64,000 nucleotides of DNA from Phialocephala subalpina (taxonomy: Eukaryota > Ascomycota > Leotiomycetes > Helotiales > Mollisiaceae), in the NCBI GenBank assembly GCA_900073065.1, contig FJOG01000007.1:1869786-1933785 (forward strand). Reading direction: 5' to 3'. Positions 46,198 to 57,250 of this stretch are shown here, in pieces (within the stretch, counting starts at the first letter, position 1; each line of letters opens with the position of its first letter). The notes beneath the pieces are model-generated. The model was not told the DNA's origin. It worked only from the letters and a program-made list of their open reading frames with translations, and ran no database searches. Made by a program: the position numbers and the translations under genes.

Positions 46198-48286
46198 ATG
46201 TCTTCGAGTCTCCAATCTCCAACTCCAGGTTCTTCACATGGACCGCCAGCCTCATCGACAGCCAAGCGACCCTCCAAGCTTAGAGCCTTGTTCCGAAATA
46301 ATCTCAAATGGGATTGTCACAAGGACGCGATCCGTGTGTACTACATTGAAGAAGATCATACACTCAAGGAAACAATGGACTTTATTCTAGAGAGTTGTCA
46401 TTTCAAAGCAAGGTCAGTCCGCACCCCTCAAACGGTGCTCAACTTCTAATGGACTGTGGAGTGAGCGGAAATGGAAAGACAAGCTTAAGGAGTGGGGATT
46501 CGAGAAAAATATTCCTGCTAAAGAAATGAGCTTTATGGCTGCGAAATCTATTAAGAGGAAGTTCGAGGAGGCAAAAGATACGATTTTCTATCGAGGAGGG
46601 ACCTTGGTCGATGAGAGCAAAGTCGAGGAGTTTAAGAAGCGAAGGGTCGGGGACGAATATCTCAGCGTTCAATCTGCACCAGGTGAGTAGTTTTAGGATT
46701 CATTCCTAGCGCAGCCACTGACATGGCTAGAAACTCCACCGCAGGTTACCTATTCAACTCCGAAGCCACAATCACCAAACCCGAGTCCAAATGAAGCAGA
46801 TAACGATCTGGAAAAAGCGGCTAAGCATGGACTCTCGTTGGCTGGAGTTGATGCCGAGACCAACAAAACGCATACCTTCAATGTATCATCAAATCGGCAG
46901 CTGGTTCTGCGGGAAGCTCCGTTAATAGACGATGGTCATCCGGCATCTACCCACGTCGAGAGCGTGATCGGAAGAGATCAACGAATATGTGACTGGCGGC
47001 TGGAAGTATTGGAACATGAGAACGACGATAATCGAGCTCTCGTTTCGATGACGAAAGCGTTCATGCTCGCCCGCAGCCTTCGGGACACCAAGCAGAGAGA
47101 AAATACTGAGATTGAGTGTATAGACGCCATAATTGTATACATCATGTTCAGATGTGGGCGCAACGAAAAAGCTCTTCCGCTTTGTGTGTTGGAATCGTAC
47201 ATGACGAAGCTCCTAGCATATTTAGAAAATCCGGACGACGGTAGCATATGGCTCTCTGCTCGACATGTCCTCAATTTCTACGACATTGAACCAAGATGGA
47301 TTCATCCAACAATTACTCGATCAATTGATTCTACGTTATGCAAACTGTTGCAACGTCATTGGAATTTGAAGCTTACTGAATCCACGTTGTCTATGATGCT
47401 GGCCGACTTTCAGTGCAGGAGTGAGAACGACCCACTCCGCCTGGCATTTCGAACTGCCCTCGAAAACCTTTTTAGCGCTGAGGACTCGCGCAATCAGGAA
47501 GTGTTCCGGTTCATGATGGTTTCTCTTGCTTGGACACTTGATGTGGGACCAGTTCGCATCAGATTTACTACGCGTAGCCCAAGTTTTTCCAGGATTAAAG
47601 AAGTAGCAACACAGCTCCGTGATATAAGCATAGACGTGGTTTGCACGATTACCCCCATCCGTTCCATCCTCCTTGTCCTCAAATTCCAGGACGAAAATGA
47701 GCTTGGCACAAGAACGTATTCAACTGTGCTCGAGAATGCTGGATTACTGGCCTCTAGCTGCTCAGTTGAAGGCATGCACGCTGAAGCTGAAGCAATGTTT
47801 TCTACGATCCGCAAAGATCGTAACTGGCGCCTGCTGAGCAGTTCTCCGACTTCCAAGATTACCACGCTGTTCCTTTATTGCAGACATCTCAAGCGACAGG
47901 AGCGGGGGAAGGAACTTTTTGCTGCGATCAAAGAAATTCGCGGTGAGCTCGGGAGAATGCCTTATTCTGTTAATTCTACCTTTCTCGAAGATATACGGTG
48001 GGTCAGATCTGCCATGAAAGATCTTTCGGGGGAGAACTTGTCTGCAAAAGAGATGAGACAATGGCATGGACTGGACCGTCAACTAAAATACTTCGAAGCA
48101 GGGACGGGTACATTGGTGGTACGAAGTTCGCCATCTACCCATTCCGAAATATTGGAATTCGACATGGAAAAGGAAGATCAAAATCTTGATGTGGACGATT
48201 GCAAGAGTACAAACGCGTACGGCGTAACGTATACCGAGAGCGGGATAAGTGGCATCAGTTTCAATTACTCGGATTTGTGGAAGTGA
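46198..48286 (+). CDS. Clr5-domain protein, copy C
   Basis: Exons 46198-46412, 46462-46682 (221 nt) and 46731-48286 give 663 residues with no break, so this is the reference copy of the array. The Clr5 domain reads KWDCHKDAIRVYYI, DHTLKETMDFI, then KWKDKLKEWGFEKN and SFMAAKSIKRKF. The linker TPPQVTYSTPKPQSPNPS is followed by a long helical region (FMLARSLRDTKQRENTEIE, MVSLAWTLDVG). The last residues, DDCKSTNAYGVTYTES then NYSDLWK, match copy A. Introns are 49 and 48 bp. The C-terminal helical region has TPR-like length and spacing but no clear repeat consensus was found. Confidence 0.88.
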
Positions 48287-48584
48287 TCTAGGAAGAGAAT
48301 AATCACAGTACAACTTTCTCGTTGGCCTTGAAACATATAGTTATATACCTTTTTCTTGGCAAAATGCAATACTGTAATGATGTCCAGTGAGATGCGACTT
48401 TAAACGCTCCATGCTCTTATTGACGGTTTGGCTCCCCTGAAGCCCCTAAGCGAGGCCCCTATGGTTAGCGAGTTAGGTGCTGGTCACTACTGTATGCATG
48501 CTGACAAACAAAAATTGTAGGTACTTGAACATCTTTCAGCCCCGCAGCTTCGACTTCTTTCAAGCTTTCTCTCAACCGCTCAAT

Positions 48585-50834
48585 ATGTCCGCGCCCCCAG
48601 GCGCACCAAAAATTGAGACGACGCAAGAGCTCGAGGAACCCGTACCCCCATGTCGATTCTGCAATCATCTCGCCCATGACCGGCGCATGGAACACGTTCC
48701 CATGTTAGAGTGGATCGAAGGAATAACTCATTCGTCCTGCAAATATTGCCACGTCCTTGTCCAAGCAATTCAGAAGCTAGATCCAGGGCTTCTCAGCGAT
48801 AAAGCTCGAAGCGACAAAGATGCCGCAGTAGATGTCCATTCTAGTAGCCGGTCAGGTTCTCAGCGACTACTCTACGTAGGGCGAAAGAAGGATGGATGGT
48901 TCAGCAATCTTCTTTCGATTGAGTTGTACACAACAAAAGGTGAGTTTTCACGAGGCTCTCGAACTAGAGTCTCTCACTCCGATTGTTCTGTTTTATTTAC
49001 TGACATCTCACAAGATACTCCATCAGACCTGTCGTTTATTGGATCAGCGCGAGACATATCGCCAACTGCCGGAGACGAGTCTATGTGGACATTCTTGCGA
49101 GATTGCCTCCATCAATGTACACATGAGCATCCGAGGTGCTCAGCGTTGCAGAATGCCGAGTGGTTCCCTGACCGGTTACTCTATCTAAGTGAACCATCAA
49201 CAGGGGATGAATACCACTTGAACCTCATTGAAACAGCTCACCACCGACCTACTTCCCGCTATATAACTCTCAGTCATTGTTGGGGAGGGAAAGTTCATCT
49301 TTGCACCACGACAAGCAATCTCGATCGCCATCGGAAAGGCATCCCATATGCCAAACTGCCCCGGACATTCAAGGACTGCGTCACAGTCGCTCGAAAACTC
49401 GGAGTCCAACACATATGGATCGACTCCCTCTGTATCATCCAGGACCAGCGCTCAGACTGGGCTCACAATTCTCGGATGATGGACAAAGTCTACGAGAACT
49501 CTCTGTTCACAGTCACAGCTGTATCTTCCCCCGACAGTTCGACTCCATTCCTCGGACCCGATGCACCAAGTGGGCGTGCTAAATATCAGCATCATGATAT
49601 CGATGCCAGCGCGCTCTCCAAGATTACACCGAATGTGAAAGCTAGGAAGTACAACGCAGAGATCTCGCCTGGATGGTTCTATGGCCCCCTCGAGTTTCGA
49701 GCTTGGGCATGGCAGGAGCGCCACCTCTCTGTCAGGACAATAGATTTCACGGAACAGCAAGTTCACTGGCAATGTGCAACCGTGAATACCTGCGACTGTA
49801 TAGGCGTCAAGGATGCAGCAGACTGGAAGAAGGCAGAGAAAATAACCATGAAGACAGCCAAAATTTGGCGCGCAAATGTTGAGGATTATTCCCGGCGGTA
49901 CTTGACGTACTGGACAGACCGACTACCAGCTCTTTCAGGCATGGCTTCCCGATACAGCAAGGAAATTGGGTCCGAATACCTCGCTGGACTCTGGCTGTCC
50001 GACTTTCCAAGATGTCTTGCTTGGTATCGCCAAGAGCTGAGCGATTGCCGAACTGGAAAGCCTTGTATGCAGCGATCTGCTGACAATGGTGTACCTTCTT
50101 GGTCGTGGGCGTCTGTGCCTGATCGAGTGAATTGGATGTGGACCGTTGACCTCGATCAGACGCTGTTCGATAAGGCTGGTAATTTTATTGAAGGGGCAGA
50201 TGATGAAATTCCAGTCAAGTCCTGTGTGGAATTGGTTTCATACGACTGCCAACCTCTTAATTCTGAGAATGCATTTGGTGAAGTGAGGCAAGGTAGTGTT
50301 GTGGAACTGAGAGGGAGAGTTGTCGAAGCAGAAATGGAAACTGACATCCACGGATGCGGTCTTGTCCGCCGAGAAGGTTTGAAACCTCAGCTCATGGTAC
50401 CAGATTGCCATATTGTCGGAGAGGACGACTTGGAGTCCCAAAAGCGAAGCCTAATTAGTCCTTTTCGAAGCAAGAAAGCCAGCCTTGAAAGCGCAGAACT
50501 TCGAAGAGCAATTCCGATTGACAAGATCAAGGGGGATGATGAGTCGCGACGAACAAAGGGTATTGTAACATGCCTTCTTCTCTTTACGAAGGAAAAGAAA
50601 AATGAGACACGTCCTTGCATTCTTATTCTCAGCAAGCAAACTTCCGCGCCAAAGGAGCTGCCGCAGACCTACCAACGAGTAGGCATTTCAGCAGGGAATC
50701 TAAACAGCTCGGGCCCATTATACAAGTATAGAAAAGATTGGGAATGCTGGGAGGGGTGGGAGGAACTCGGTCTTTGGGAGGACTGGGAGAGATGGTTTAT
50801 AGATGCTGAAGAGAAGACACTGCGTATTGTATGA
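48585..50834 (+). CDS. HET-domain protein
   Basis: A single-exon protein of 749 residues with a HET domain (heterokaryon incompatibility family), a class tied to non-self recognition and programmed cell death in fungi. The start is the MSAPPGAPK methionine; no ATG closer to the upstream gene gives a better leader. Two CxxC pairs near the N-terminus (C23/C26, C52/C55) are common in this group and may bind zinc. HET motifs are RYITLSHCWGG (224-234), LPRTFKDCVTVARKLGVQHI (258-277), WIDSLCIIQD (278-287) and VYENSLFTVTA, then RAWAWQERHLSVR near 400. It lies on the same strand between Clr5 copies C and D, and its 5' flank (48434-48448) carries the ccctgaagcccctaa word from the Clr5 upstream blocks. 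Confidence 0.93.
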   Translation: MSAPPGAPKIETTQELEEPVPPCRFCNHLAHDRRMEHVPMLEWIEGITHSSCKYCHVLVQAIQKLDPGLLSDKARSDKDAAVDVHSSSRSGSQRLLYVGRKKDGWFSNLLSIELYTTKGEFSRGSRTRVSHSDCSVLFTDISQDTPSDLSFIGSARDISPTAGDESMWTFLRDCLHQCTHEHPRCSALQNAEWFPDRLLYLSEPSTGDEYHLNLIETAHHRPTSRYITLSHCWGGKVHLCTTTSNLDRHRKGIPYAKLPRTFKDCVTVARKLGVQHIWIDSLCIIQDQRSDWAHNSRMMDKVYENSLFTVTAVSSPDSSTPFLGPDAPSGRAKYQHHDIDASALSKITPNVKARKYNAEISPGWFYGPLEFRAWAWQERHLSVRTIDFTEQQVHWQCATVNTCDCIGVKDAADWKKAEKITMKTAKIWRANVEDYSRRYLTYWTDRLPALSGMASRYSKEIGSEYLAGLWLSDFPRCLAWYRQELSDCRTGKPCMQRSADNGVPSWSWASVPDRVNWMWTVDLDQTLFDKAGNFIEGADDEIPVKSCVELVSYDCQPLNSENAFGEVRQGSVVELRGRVVEAEMETDIHGCGLVRREGLKPQLMVPDCHIVGEDDLESQKRSLISPFRSKKASLESAELRRAIPIDKIKGDDESRRTKGIVTCLLLFTKEKKNETRPCILILSKQTSAPKELPQTYQRVGISAGNLNSSGPLYKYRKDWECWEGWEELGLWEDWERWFIDAEEKTLRIV

Positions 50835-51226
50835 TCGCGACTCTAGAAGGACTGAACAAATGTCGAGCTGGTTATCCCGGCAGCGAAGGGAGAAGTAAGC
50901 TGGCTTTCGAGGAAAGAAGTTCATGCGAGTTTTGGTTGACGACGAGAGTTAAGACAACAACGAGAAGGGCAAGAACTCGATATATAATAGGCAAAACACA
51001 AATCTCCCAAGGATGGCGGTGGAAGAAAAGGAAGAAAACGAGGGGTAAATGGAGGGGTAAAATGATCACGTGCTCAGACCTCAAGACTCCTAAATCCGTG
51101 TCGTATTACAGGCTTCATCTCGTGCAACTGACCGTCTCGTAGTAGGGGAAAGATACATTCGAAGTTTGGGCCATGGGCTCAGAAGTGCAGAACTGCACCA
51201 ACCCAAAAATTATGGCATCCCGCACC
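50835..51226. other. Intergenic, no gene seen
   Basis: Spacer between the HET gene and the copy D promoter region; short frames only. Confidence 0.4.
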
Positions 51227-51335
51227 AAACTTGCACTTTTGCACCCTGCTTCCTGATGCAGCCTGGCCTGTGGCTTGCATGCGGCCACGCATGGTGGCTG
51301 ACTCTTCCCTGCATCTCAAACTTGCACTTTTGCAC
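51227..51335. repeat. 18-bp direct repeat upstream of Clr5 copy D
   Basis: The word aaacttgcacttttgcac occurs exactly at 51227-51244 and 51318-51335. Its core ttgcactttt is the sequence found immediately before the promoter box in copies A, B and C, so copy D seems to carry two copies of the upstream half of that element. Confidence 0.6.
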
Positions 51336-51344
51336 TCGAAGCTG

Positions 51345-51356
51345 AGTGGTCCGCTT
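51345..51356 (+). promoter_or_regulatory. Shared Clr5 promoter box, copy D
   Basis: The box reads agtggtccgctt after ttgcacttttgcactcgaagctg. A TATA-like aatataaaac follows about 66 bp on, and the ATG is 314 bp from the box. It is identical to copy A over 12 bp although the rest of the flank is not alignable. Confidence 0.55.
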
Positions 51357-51658
51357 TGTGAGCGAGACCTGTGCTCACCGCAGCCGCATCATCCCGCGCC
51401 TCCCTTCACAAATATAAAACTTCGAGGTCTCCGCGATGCTTGGACTCGGCTCTTCAACCAAAACTTCACTCATTCTTTGGGAGAGAAGAAAGGTAAGAAG
51501 ATGAAATTTTCGGCAGTCGAATTCATGATGCGGCATCCAGGGGCCAACGCCCTGGGACGTTGCTGCCAATGTCAGAGCCTCGTGAGTTTCTGCTAGAAAA
51601 ATGGCGAATACTACGGGAAGAACTGTATTTCCGGTGCTGACCGAAAGTTAGATTGTCC

Positions 51659-53716
51659 ATGAGCAATACACTTAATCACCAAGAATCATCCGAGGCCGCA
51701 TCTCCAGGTTTCTCAGAATTCGATCAACCAGGCTCGCACCCTCTCATCAAATGCTCTCACTGTCCTTTAACATTCCCCCATGGTAGGGAGTTGTCCGAGC
51801 ATTGTTACACAATGCATCCATCACCGAACAAGCTCATGCCTCCTCCGCTGGTGGGCCACTATGTTCCATCATCCTGGGAAAGGGTCGCTACTCCATCAGA
51901 CCTTGCGAATACCGCCAGAACTACTGTAGACTATACGGCTACGAATCAGGAGGGCCAAATTACAGCCTCAACATCGGTCTTTGGAGGTGGCAGCAGATCC
52001 TCATTTACTCTCCCTGACTTCGATGCATGGTTATTCAGCGAACAGCAACCTAGCAGCAACTCTTCGACAAAGGGTCAGATAAATCCACAACACTATGAAA
52101 CGTCGGTTTCAACCTTTAACACAGAGCCGCCGACTGCTGTACAACAAGGCGCGAAGGTATCTCGTCGAGCCGCGAAGCGAGATAAATGGGAATCAATCAA
52201 GGAGGAAGTTCGCCAATTGTACGTCCTGGAAGGGAAGACATTAGAAGCGACGATGATGGAGATGCAGAGAAAATATTCCTTCAAAGCTAGGTAAGATTTC
52301 AGGCAGACAGCTTCCCTTGAGATATCAACTCACAGAAGCTTAGCTTGCGAAAGTGGAAAATGCAAACCAAAGAATGGGGCTTCGACAAGAACCTCAGCAA
52401 GAACGACATGGCCATCTTGGTCGCGAAGGCAGAGAAGCGAAAGCGTGACGATGGAAAGGAAACGAAGTTCTATAATGGCGGCCAAGAGATAAGATCCGAA
52501 AGGCTCGCTGGCTTCAAAAAGCGGAAGATGGCAGAGACGATCGATGCGCCATCACCGAGTGCCGGTTTGTGATCTACTCACTGGGGCTGCAATGGATGGG
52601 CTGACTCAAATAGCAACACCCATGAATATTACGTACGACACTCCAAGGTTTGAGGCTAATATGGACGACATCGAAAAAGAAGAGACAACCTTTCCGGACA
52701 ATGACTGCCACGCGCTAAATCTATTCTTATTAAGAGATTCAGTCAGTCATGCGTTCATAGCAGGGGTTATGTCCATAGGAGTGACGACAGGAGCAAGGCA
52801 TCCACTAATTCCGATGGATATTAGAGACCATGCGTCGAATTTCAATCTCGAAAGGCATGAATTGGAGAAAGAAACCGATCGACGCCCGTCCGCAATACCA
52901 ACTCCTTCGATCGTACAAGTCGATCCGGCGGTCACTGCAGAGGCTGCAGCTAACGAGTTACCCTTGGCCATGAAGGAGACATGGTCATCTGACGAGACCG
53001 CGGTTTGCCCGAAGAGATTAACCAGAGTGTATTTGGATAGGCATCAACCAACGAGGAGATTTATAGGTCAGCTCGCGCTGGCAGACTTCAAGCTGGCAGA
53101 CGTCTCTCTGGGCCAGCGCCCTCTGTTGGAAGCACAGAAACTCGTCATATCATCTCTTTTCGAATTCTTGCCCGAGATGAAGCATTTCTGGGAGGTCTCG
53201 GCATCGCCACCAGACATTTACCAATTGGACGAATCAACTCTCGCGTGGCTTGCAGCTGTGTGTATGCAGGACTACCCACACATGGCTGATGGTCAGGTTC
53301 TAAGATCGATGATACGCATGATTGAAAAGCAGCTGTTGATTCACGAAGAAGAAGAATCAAATATTGGGAACCTTCGAAGTTTCAAGCTCGTGATTATGCT
53401 CACAAGCGCAGCGATGATGTGTGGAAGAGCGAACGCTTTGGACGCTCTAACGATTTTCGACGAAATAATTAGTAAAACACAGGGGTGGAAAGGAGGTCTC
53501 GCTAGTATCATGCAAGCCTATTCATTTATCTGTCGTGCATTCCACTGTACACGGCTAGGGAATCAGAGCCAGAGTGAGGAGGATGTAGAGACGGCGTGGG
53601 TATTTATGAATGAGATTGCGCAGAGTAAACAGCGTGATACAATGACCTGGTTTTGGAGATTCGCCCAACGAAATGTTTCCTCCAGAAGGGCTAGGAATGC
53701 TGAGCAATCATCGTAG
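51659..53716 (+). CDS. C2H2 finger plus Clr5-domain protein, copy D
   Basis: Exons 51659-52290, 52344-52564 (221 nt) and 52614-53716 give 651 residues; introns are 53 and 49 bp. Unlike copies A-C, about 180 residues precede the Clr5 domain. They include a C2H2 zinc finger, CSHCPLTFPHGRELSEH and CYTMH (C-x2-C-x12-H-x4-H), then a Ser/Thr-rich stretch. The Clr5 domain follows (KWESIKEEVRQLYV, GKTLEATMMEM, then KWKMQTKEWGFDKN). The linker TPMNITYDTPR matches those of the other copies. The C-terminal helical part is shorter and the GVTYTES tail is absent. The finger suggests DNA binding, which is inference. This is the most diverged member of the array. Confidence 0.87.
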
Positions 53717-54489
53717 GGAAGAGAAGAGGGGGGCTGGTGCTAAAAGACTCAAAGGTGGCTTCTTGACCAAGGATATAAGGAGCAGCTCGCTCAACAAATG
53801 AAGATGTGTATCCACTGATGGAAGCTTCTCTGTTCGTTGCAAAGGACATCGATAGAGCTTCCCGACGTGCCGACCCGCAGAACAAGAAGCTCAATCGTCA
53901 TCCCATCAGATATGAGTGAACTGTCGCGGAATCTGCGTACTCACCATATTCAGAAGTCTGTCCGCGTGCCTGACCAATTGCTAGACCACAACTATGACTT
54001 TTGGCAGCGAAAAAGTCCCAAAATATTTGGTTATTTTAGCGAATCGGATTATTGAAGCTCTTTTGCGATGTATGGCGATATATTTAATGCAGCTTCTCCA
54101 GGGAAAGTGGTTGGCTTGCCTAAGGCCTCAGGCACTCGGACAGACTTCTGAACATAAGGTAGCGAGTAGATTGAAAGAGAAACCAAAGTCATTTGCGACC
54201 GTCTCAGTAGTAAACAGCAAATGTGCTCTTTCTCGGGGCCCGAATTGGCAACATGCTCTGCGCGATCTCTGCAAATATCAATCTCCCGCTCGGAACCTTG
54301 GTATAATAGAGTTCCATTCTCTCATTATCATTATGCTGTTATACAGTCTGCGCCAGCCTTTGTTCTCCAATCCGTGATCTCGTCCACCGTCTCAATCTCC
54401 CACATTCCCATTTTCACGCGTACCAAGTCCATGCCATTGCCAATTCCTTCTTCTCTGCCCATTCCACACCAACCCAAACCTTCCCTTCC
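53717..54489. other. Intergenic, no confident gene
   Basis: Convergent spacer between copy D (plus) and the DUF7907-like gene (minus); only short domain-free frames were seen. Confidence 0.4.
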
Positions 54490-55083
54490 TCAAACGAAAA
54501 CCCTCTTAACATCCACCTTCACACAACTCGGATTCTCCGGACTATGCGGTCCAACCACCCACGCAAGCGTCGTATACGTATACCCCGCATTCGTCAAACA
54601 AACATACCACCTATAAAATCCCTGACTCTTATAAACCGGCGGACTAACAGTATCATCCGTATACCCCCAAACAAACAACTTATCACTCGTATCAAACCCA
54701 ACATTCGCACCACTCTCACTCGGCTCAAACAACGGAACCGCCACATTCGAGATCGGATTTACGGGAATACTCAAAGGTGACGACAAATTGAAGTTGCCGC
54801 CGCGGAGTTCGTAGTTGAGGGAGCCGGGGGTGCCGAGGACGGGGTCGGAGGAGAGGTCGCTGGAGGTGTTGAAGGTGTATTGGACGGAGGTGCTGGTGAG
54901 GGGGCCGTCGAGACAGAGTCCTTCGATTGCGGCACCTTCGTGGCAGGCGGCGAGGGTTTGGCCATCGTAGGTGCTGTTGTGGGAGTATAGGACGAGGTTG
55001 AATGGTGCGGATTGGTTGGTGTATTGTGCTGTGACTTGGGTGGCCGCGAGGGCAAGGGTGGTGGTGATTATTGATGCGCGCAT
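54490..55083 (-). CDS. Secreted DUF7907-like protein
   Basis: A single-exon protein of 197 residues with a signal peptide (MRASIITTTLALAATQVTA). The mature part has FNLVLYSHNSTYDGQTLAACHE at its start, four potential N-glycosylation sites, and a conserved-looking end with YRWYVCLTNAGYTYTTLAWV, NPSCVKVDVKRVFV. I recall this pattern from secreted ascomycete proteins annotated DUF7907, function unknown. Opposite-strand frames across this gene (54559-54780 region) are shadows. Confidence 0.75.
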   Translation of the reverse strand: MRASIITTTLALAATQVTAQYTNQSAPFNLVLYSHNSTYDGQTLAACHEGAAIEGLCLDGPLTSTSVQYTFNTSSDLSSDPVLGTPGSLNYELRGGNFNLSSPLSIPVNPISNVAVPLFEPSESGANVGFDTSDKLFVWGYTDDTVSPPVYKSQGFYRWYVCLTNAGYTYTTLAWVVGPHSPENPSCVKVDVKRVFV

Positions 55084-56302
55084 TTTGATGATGTGAATTG
55101 AAAGCGACAGTGGTTTTTGAGGATTGATATGATGCGATGAGATAGAGAATTCAAGTTGAGATGAACTTGATCAGATAGAAAAAGGACATGCGAACTTACC
55201 TTTATAAAGTTGGAGATCTCAGGTGGTTCTAGGAGGGGAAGGAACTGGTGATGTTGTTTGGCGCTGCGGGAACCCGCGATCGACATGACGTTGGAGCTCG
55301 TATTCGAGGAACAAGCTCGGGGATCAACACCATCACGAAGGGTCCTTCATGTCAACTCACCGCTGCCAAGCGACCCAAGCTACTTTGAGGCTCGACATCA
55401 CTTTATTGATGCAGAAAGTGAGAGTTTCGAGAGACTCGTGATCATATCGTGGGTAGAAACAGAGGCCTTTTCTCGTATTCCGGTACTAACCGGCCTCGTT
55501 AGCTGTGACGTGCATGCCGGAGGGTTATTTGGGGGGCGTTGAGCTTATTTTCCAGGGGCGATTTCAGCGAGGAACATCGTGTTTGTCTCGCTTCCAGCGC
55601 TGAAGGCTATCCCTGATCTTACCCCTCAACCCTAAGTTGTACAGCGTGACACAGTTTAATTTGGAAGATTGATCGCATTGGCTGGCGATGATCGAAAGAC
55701 GGTGAACCTTGCATGAGAGCGGATAGGTACCGCGGGTATCGTAGCACAAGATCGATTGCCGGCCGACGAAATAGTACCTCGATGTACAGTTTTCGTATGG
55801 TTAATCTGATCGTAGAGATCATGCATACACGAATCGTGCATCCCGGTGTTCTGTTGATAGGAATCATGTGGTGCAATGCAACTTTCTGGAAGTCCTGCTC
55901 ATCAGTGAATTGGGATTGGGATCGTCGGCAAAAGAATGATCAGCTCTAGAGGCTCCGCAAAGACTTGGCAATATGATACTGCGTGGAGAATGGATGGTTA
56001 TCGCAATCTAGAAGTCAGGGGAGGTATGGGTGGTTTTGATCCAGCTGTGTATGAATTGCTCCGAACACTTGCTACTTGAAAGCCGTCCAGGCAGAATATC
56101 TACTTACATTTACATCCACGAAACGACGAAAGTTGTTGGTATGGTCAGCTTTGACTCTTGGTTGCGAGAGCAAGTTGGGCTCCGAATGGTGCGTGGTAGG
56201 TCCAAAATATGAGATGTTGTTCCGAGACTGACCTGTGGTGCAGGAAACATCATGGGAAGCTCCAGCCAAATTCTATATGGAAAGCTCATCAGTTCCGAAG
56301 AG
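55084..56302. other. Intergenic, no confident gene
   Basis: No supported gene. Frames at 55258-55542 (plus) and 55619-55876 (minus) lack domains. Confidence 0.35.
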
Positions 56303-57250
56303 TCACCGACTGGAATGCTCGATCCGGCGTGGTCCCATCGATGGAAGCGATATATCACCAGGCGGCGATAGCTTTCGACTGAAGCCTGGAATGCACCTAA
56401 CATCCAGCAAAAATCTCTCCACTCGGCGGCAAATGAGATTCGGTGGCACAGGGTTGCGACGATATGGACCCTGCACCTCCATGTCATTGACCACAAAACA
56501 GTACTTCTGTTCTGCCTCCTTTGCACAGCGAGAAGTCCATGGAGTACCTTGTTGGAAATCTGGTGGTCCTTGGGGTACTTCTGTGAACCAGATCTCGGCA
56601 CAAAAAACCCTTGAAGCCCCAAGGCCACTTGATAGTGTATCCCCTTCGACGGCATACAATGTGTCCAGGCTCGCCATACCCATAATTATAGAGGCAACCT
56701 TCTGTTTTGTATCAAGGCCCGAGCAAAGAGCTGATCCATAGCGATGTTCTTAGCCACGAGCTGATTATCACCGTTGAGAACAAATGACAGCCCATCTAGG
56801 CTCCATAGATCTGGGTGTATGTACATTGTCTCCCTCTGCGGACGTCCGCTGCTAGGTCTCTTCGTAAGATGCACAGGTCGAATATGATACGTGGGGTCGT
56901 TACGCTTCCCGCAAACTTCGAGGACAGCGGCATATGGGTTCGTGCAAAGGAACTTGTCCGCGGGTGCGGAAGGGTTCAATCTTTCAGGGTCGTTCGTGAG
57001 CAATGCTTCGATTATCGTGGGACCTCGCGGAAGTGCAAAAGACCATATTCGACGTTGGATAGAGAGGCATTCTGCTGAAGGGGTGGAACGGCGCTCCCAA
57101 TCTATTCTTCCGTCTCTTGTTGTTCCGAATGCTAAGATCCATAAAGTCATCGAGGTCGATTTCGATGGGTATCACGACTCTGGAAGGTTGGAATCCGTAG
57201 GGCGTTCCCAATCGAGCTTCGGGAGATTGAAAACTAGACGGTATTAGATC
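56303..57250 (-). pseudogene. 2EXR-domain gene, frameshifted
   Basis: On the minus strand a 2EXR start reads FHPFSRMPLYP in one frame. After a one-base shift near 57050 it continues as IQRRIWSFALPRGPTIIEA in another frame, which is the second half of the same motif. That frame gives KFLCTNPYAAVLEVC and MYIHPDLWSLDGLSFVLN, typical of the family. Near 56720 it shifts again, from MDQLFAR to LDTKQKVASIIMGMASLDT. Two frame changes without usable splice sites between them argue for a decayed gene. It is a second 2EXR relic, about 33 kb from the one at 23.2 kb and on the other strand. Confidence 0.55.

Noticed and set aside
40017..50834. Secondary-metabolite cluster or NLR immune locus
   Set aside because: No polyketide synthase, peptide synthetase, terpene synthase, NACHT or NB-ARC motif was found around the SDR, acyltransferase, Clr5 or HET genes.
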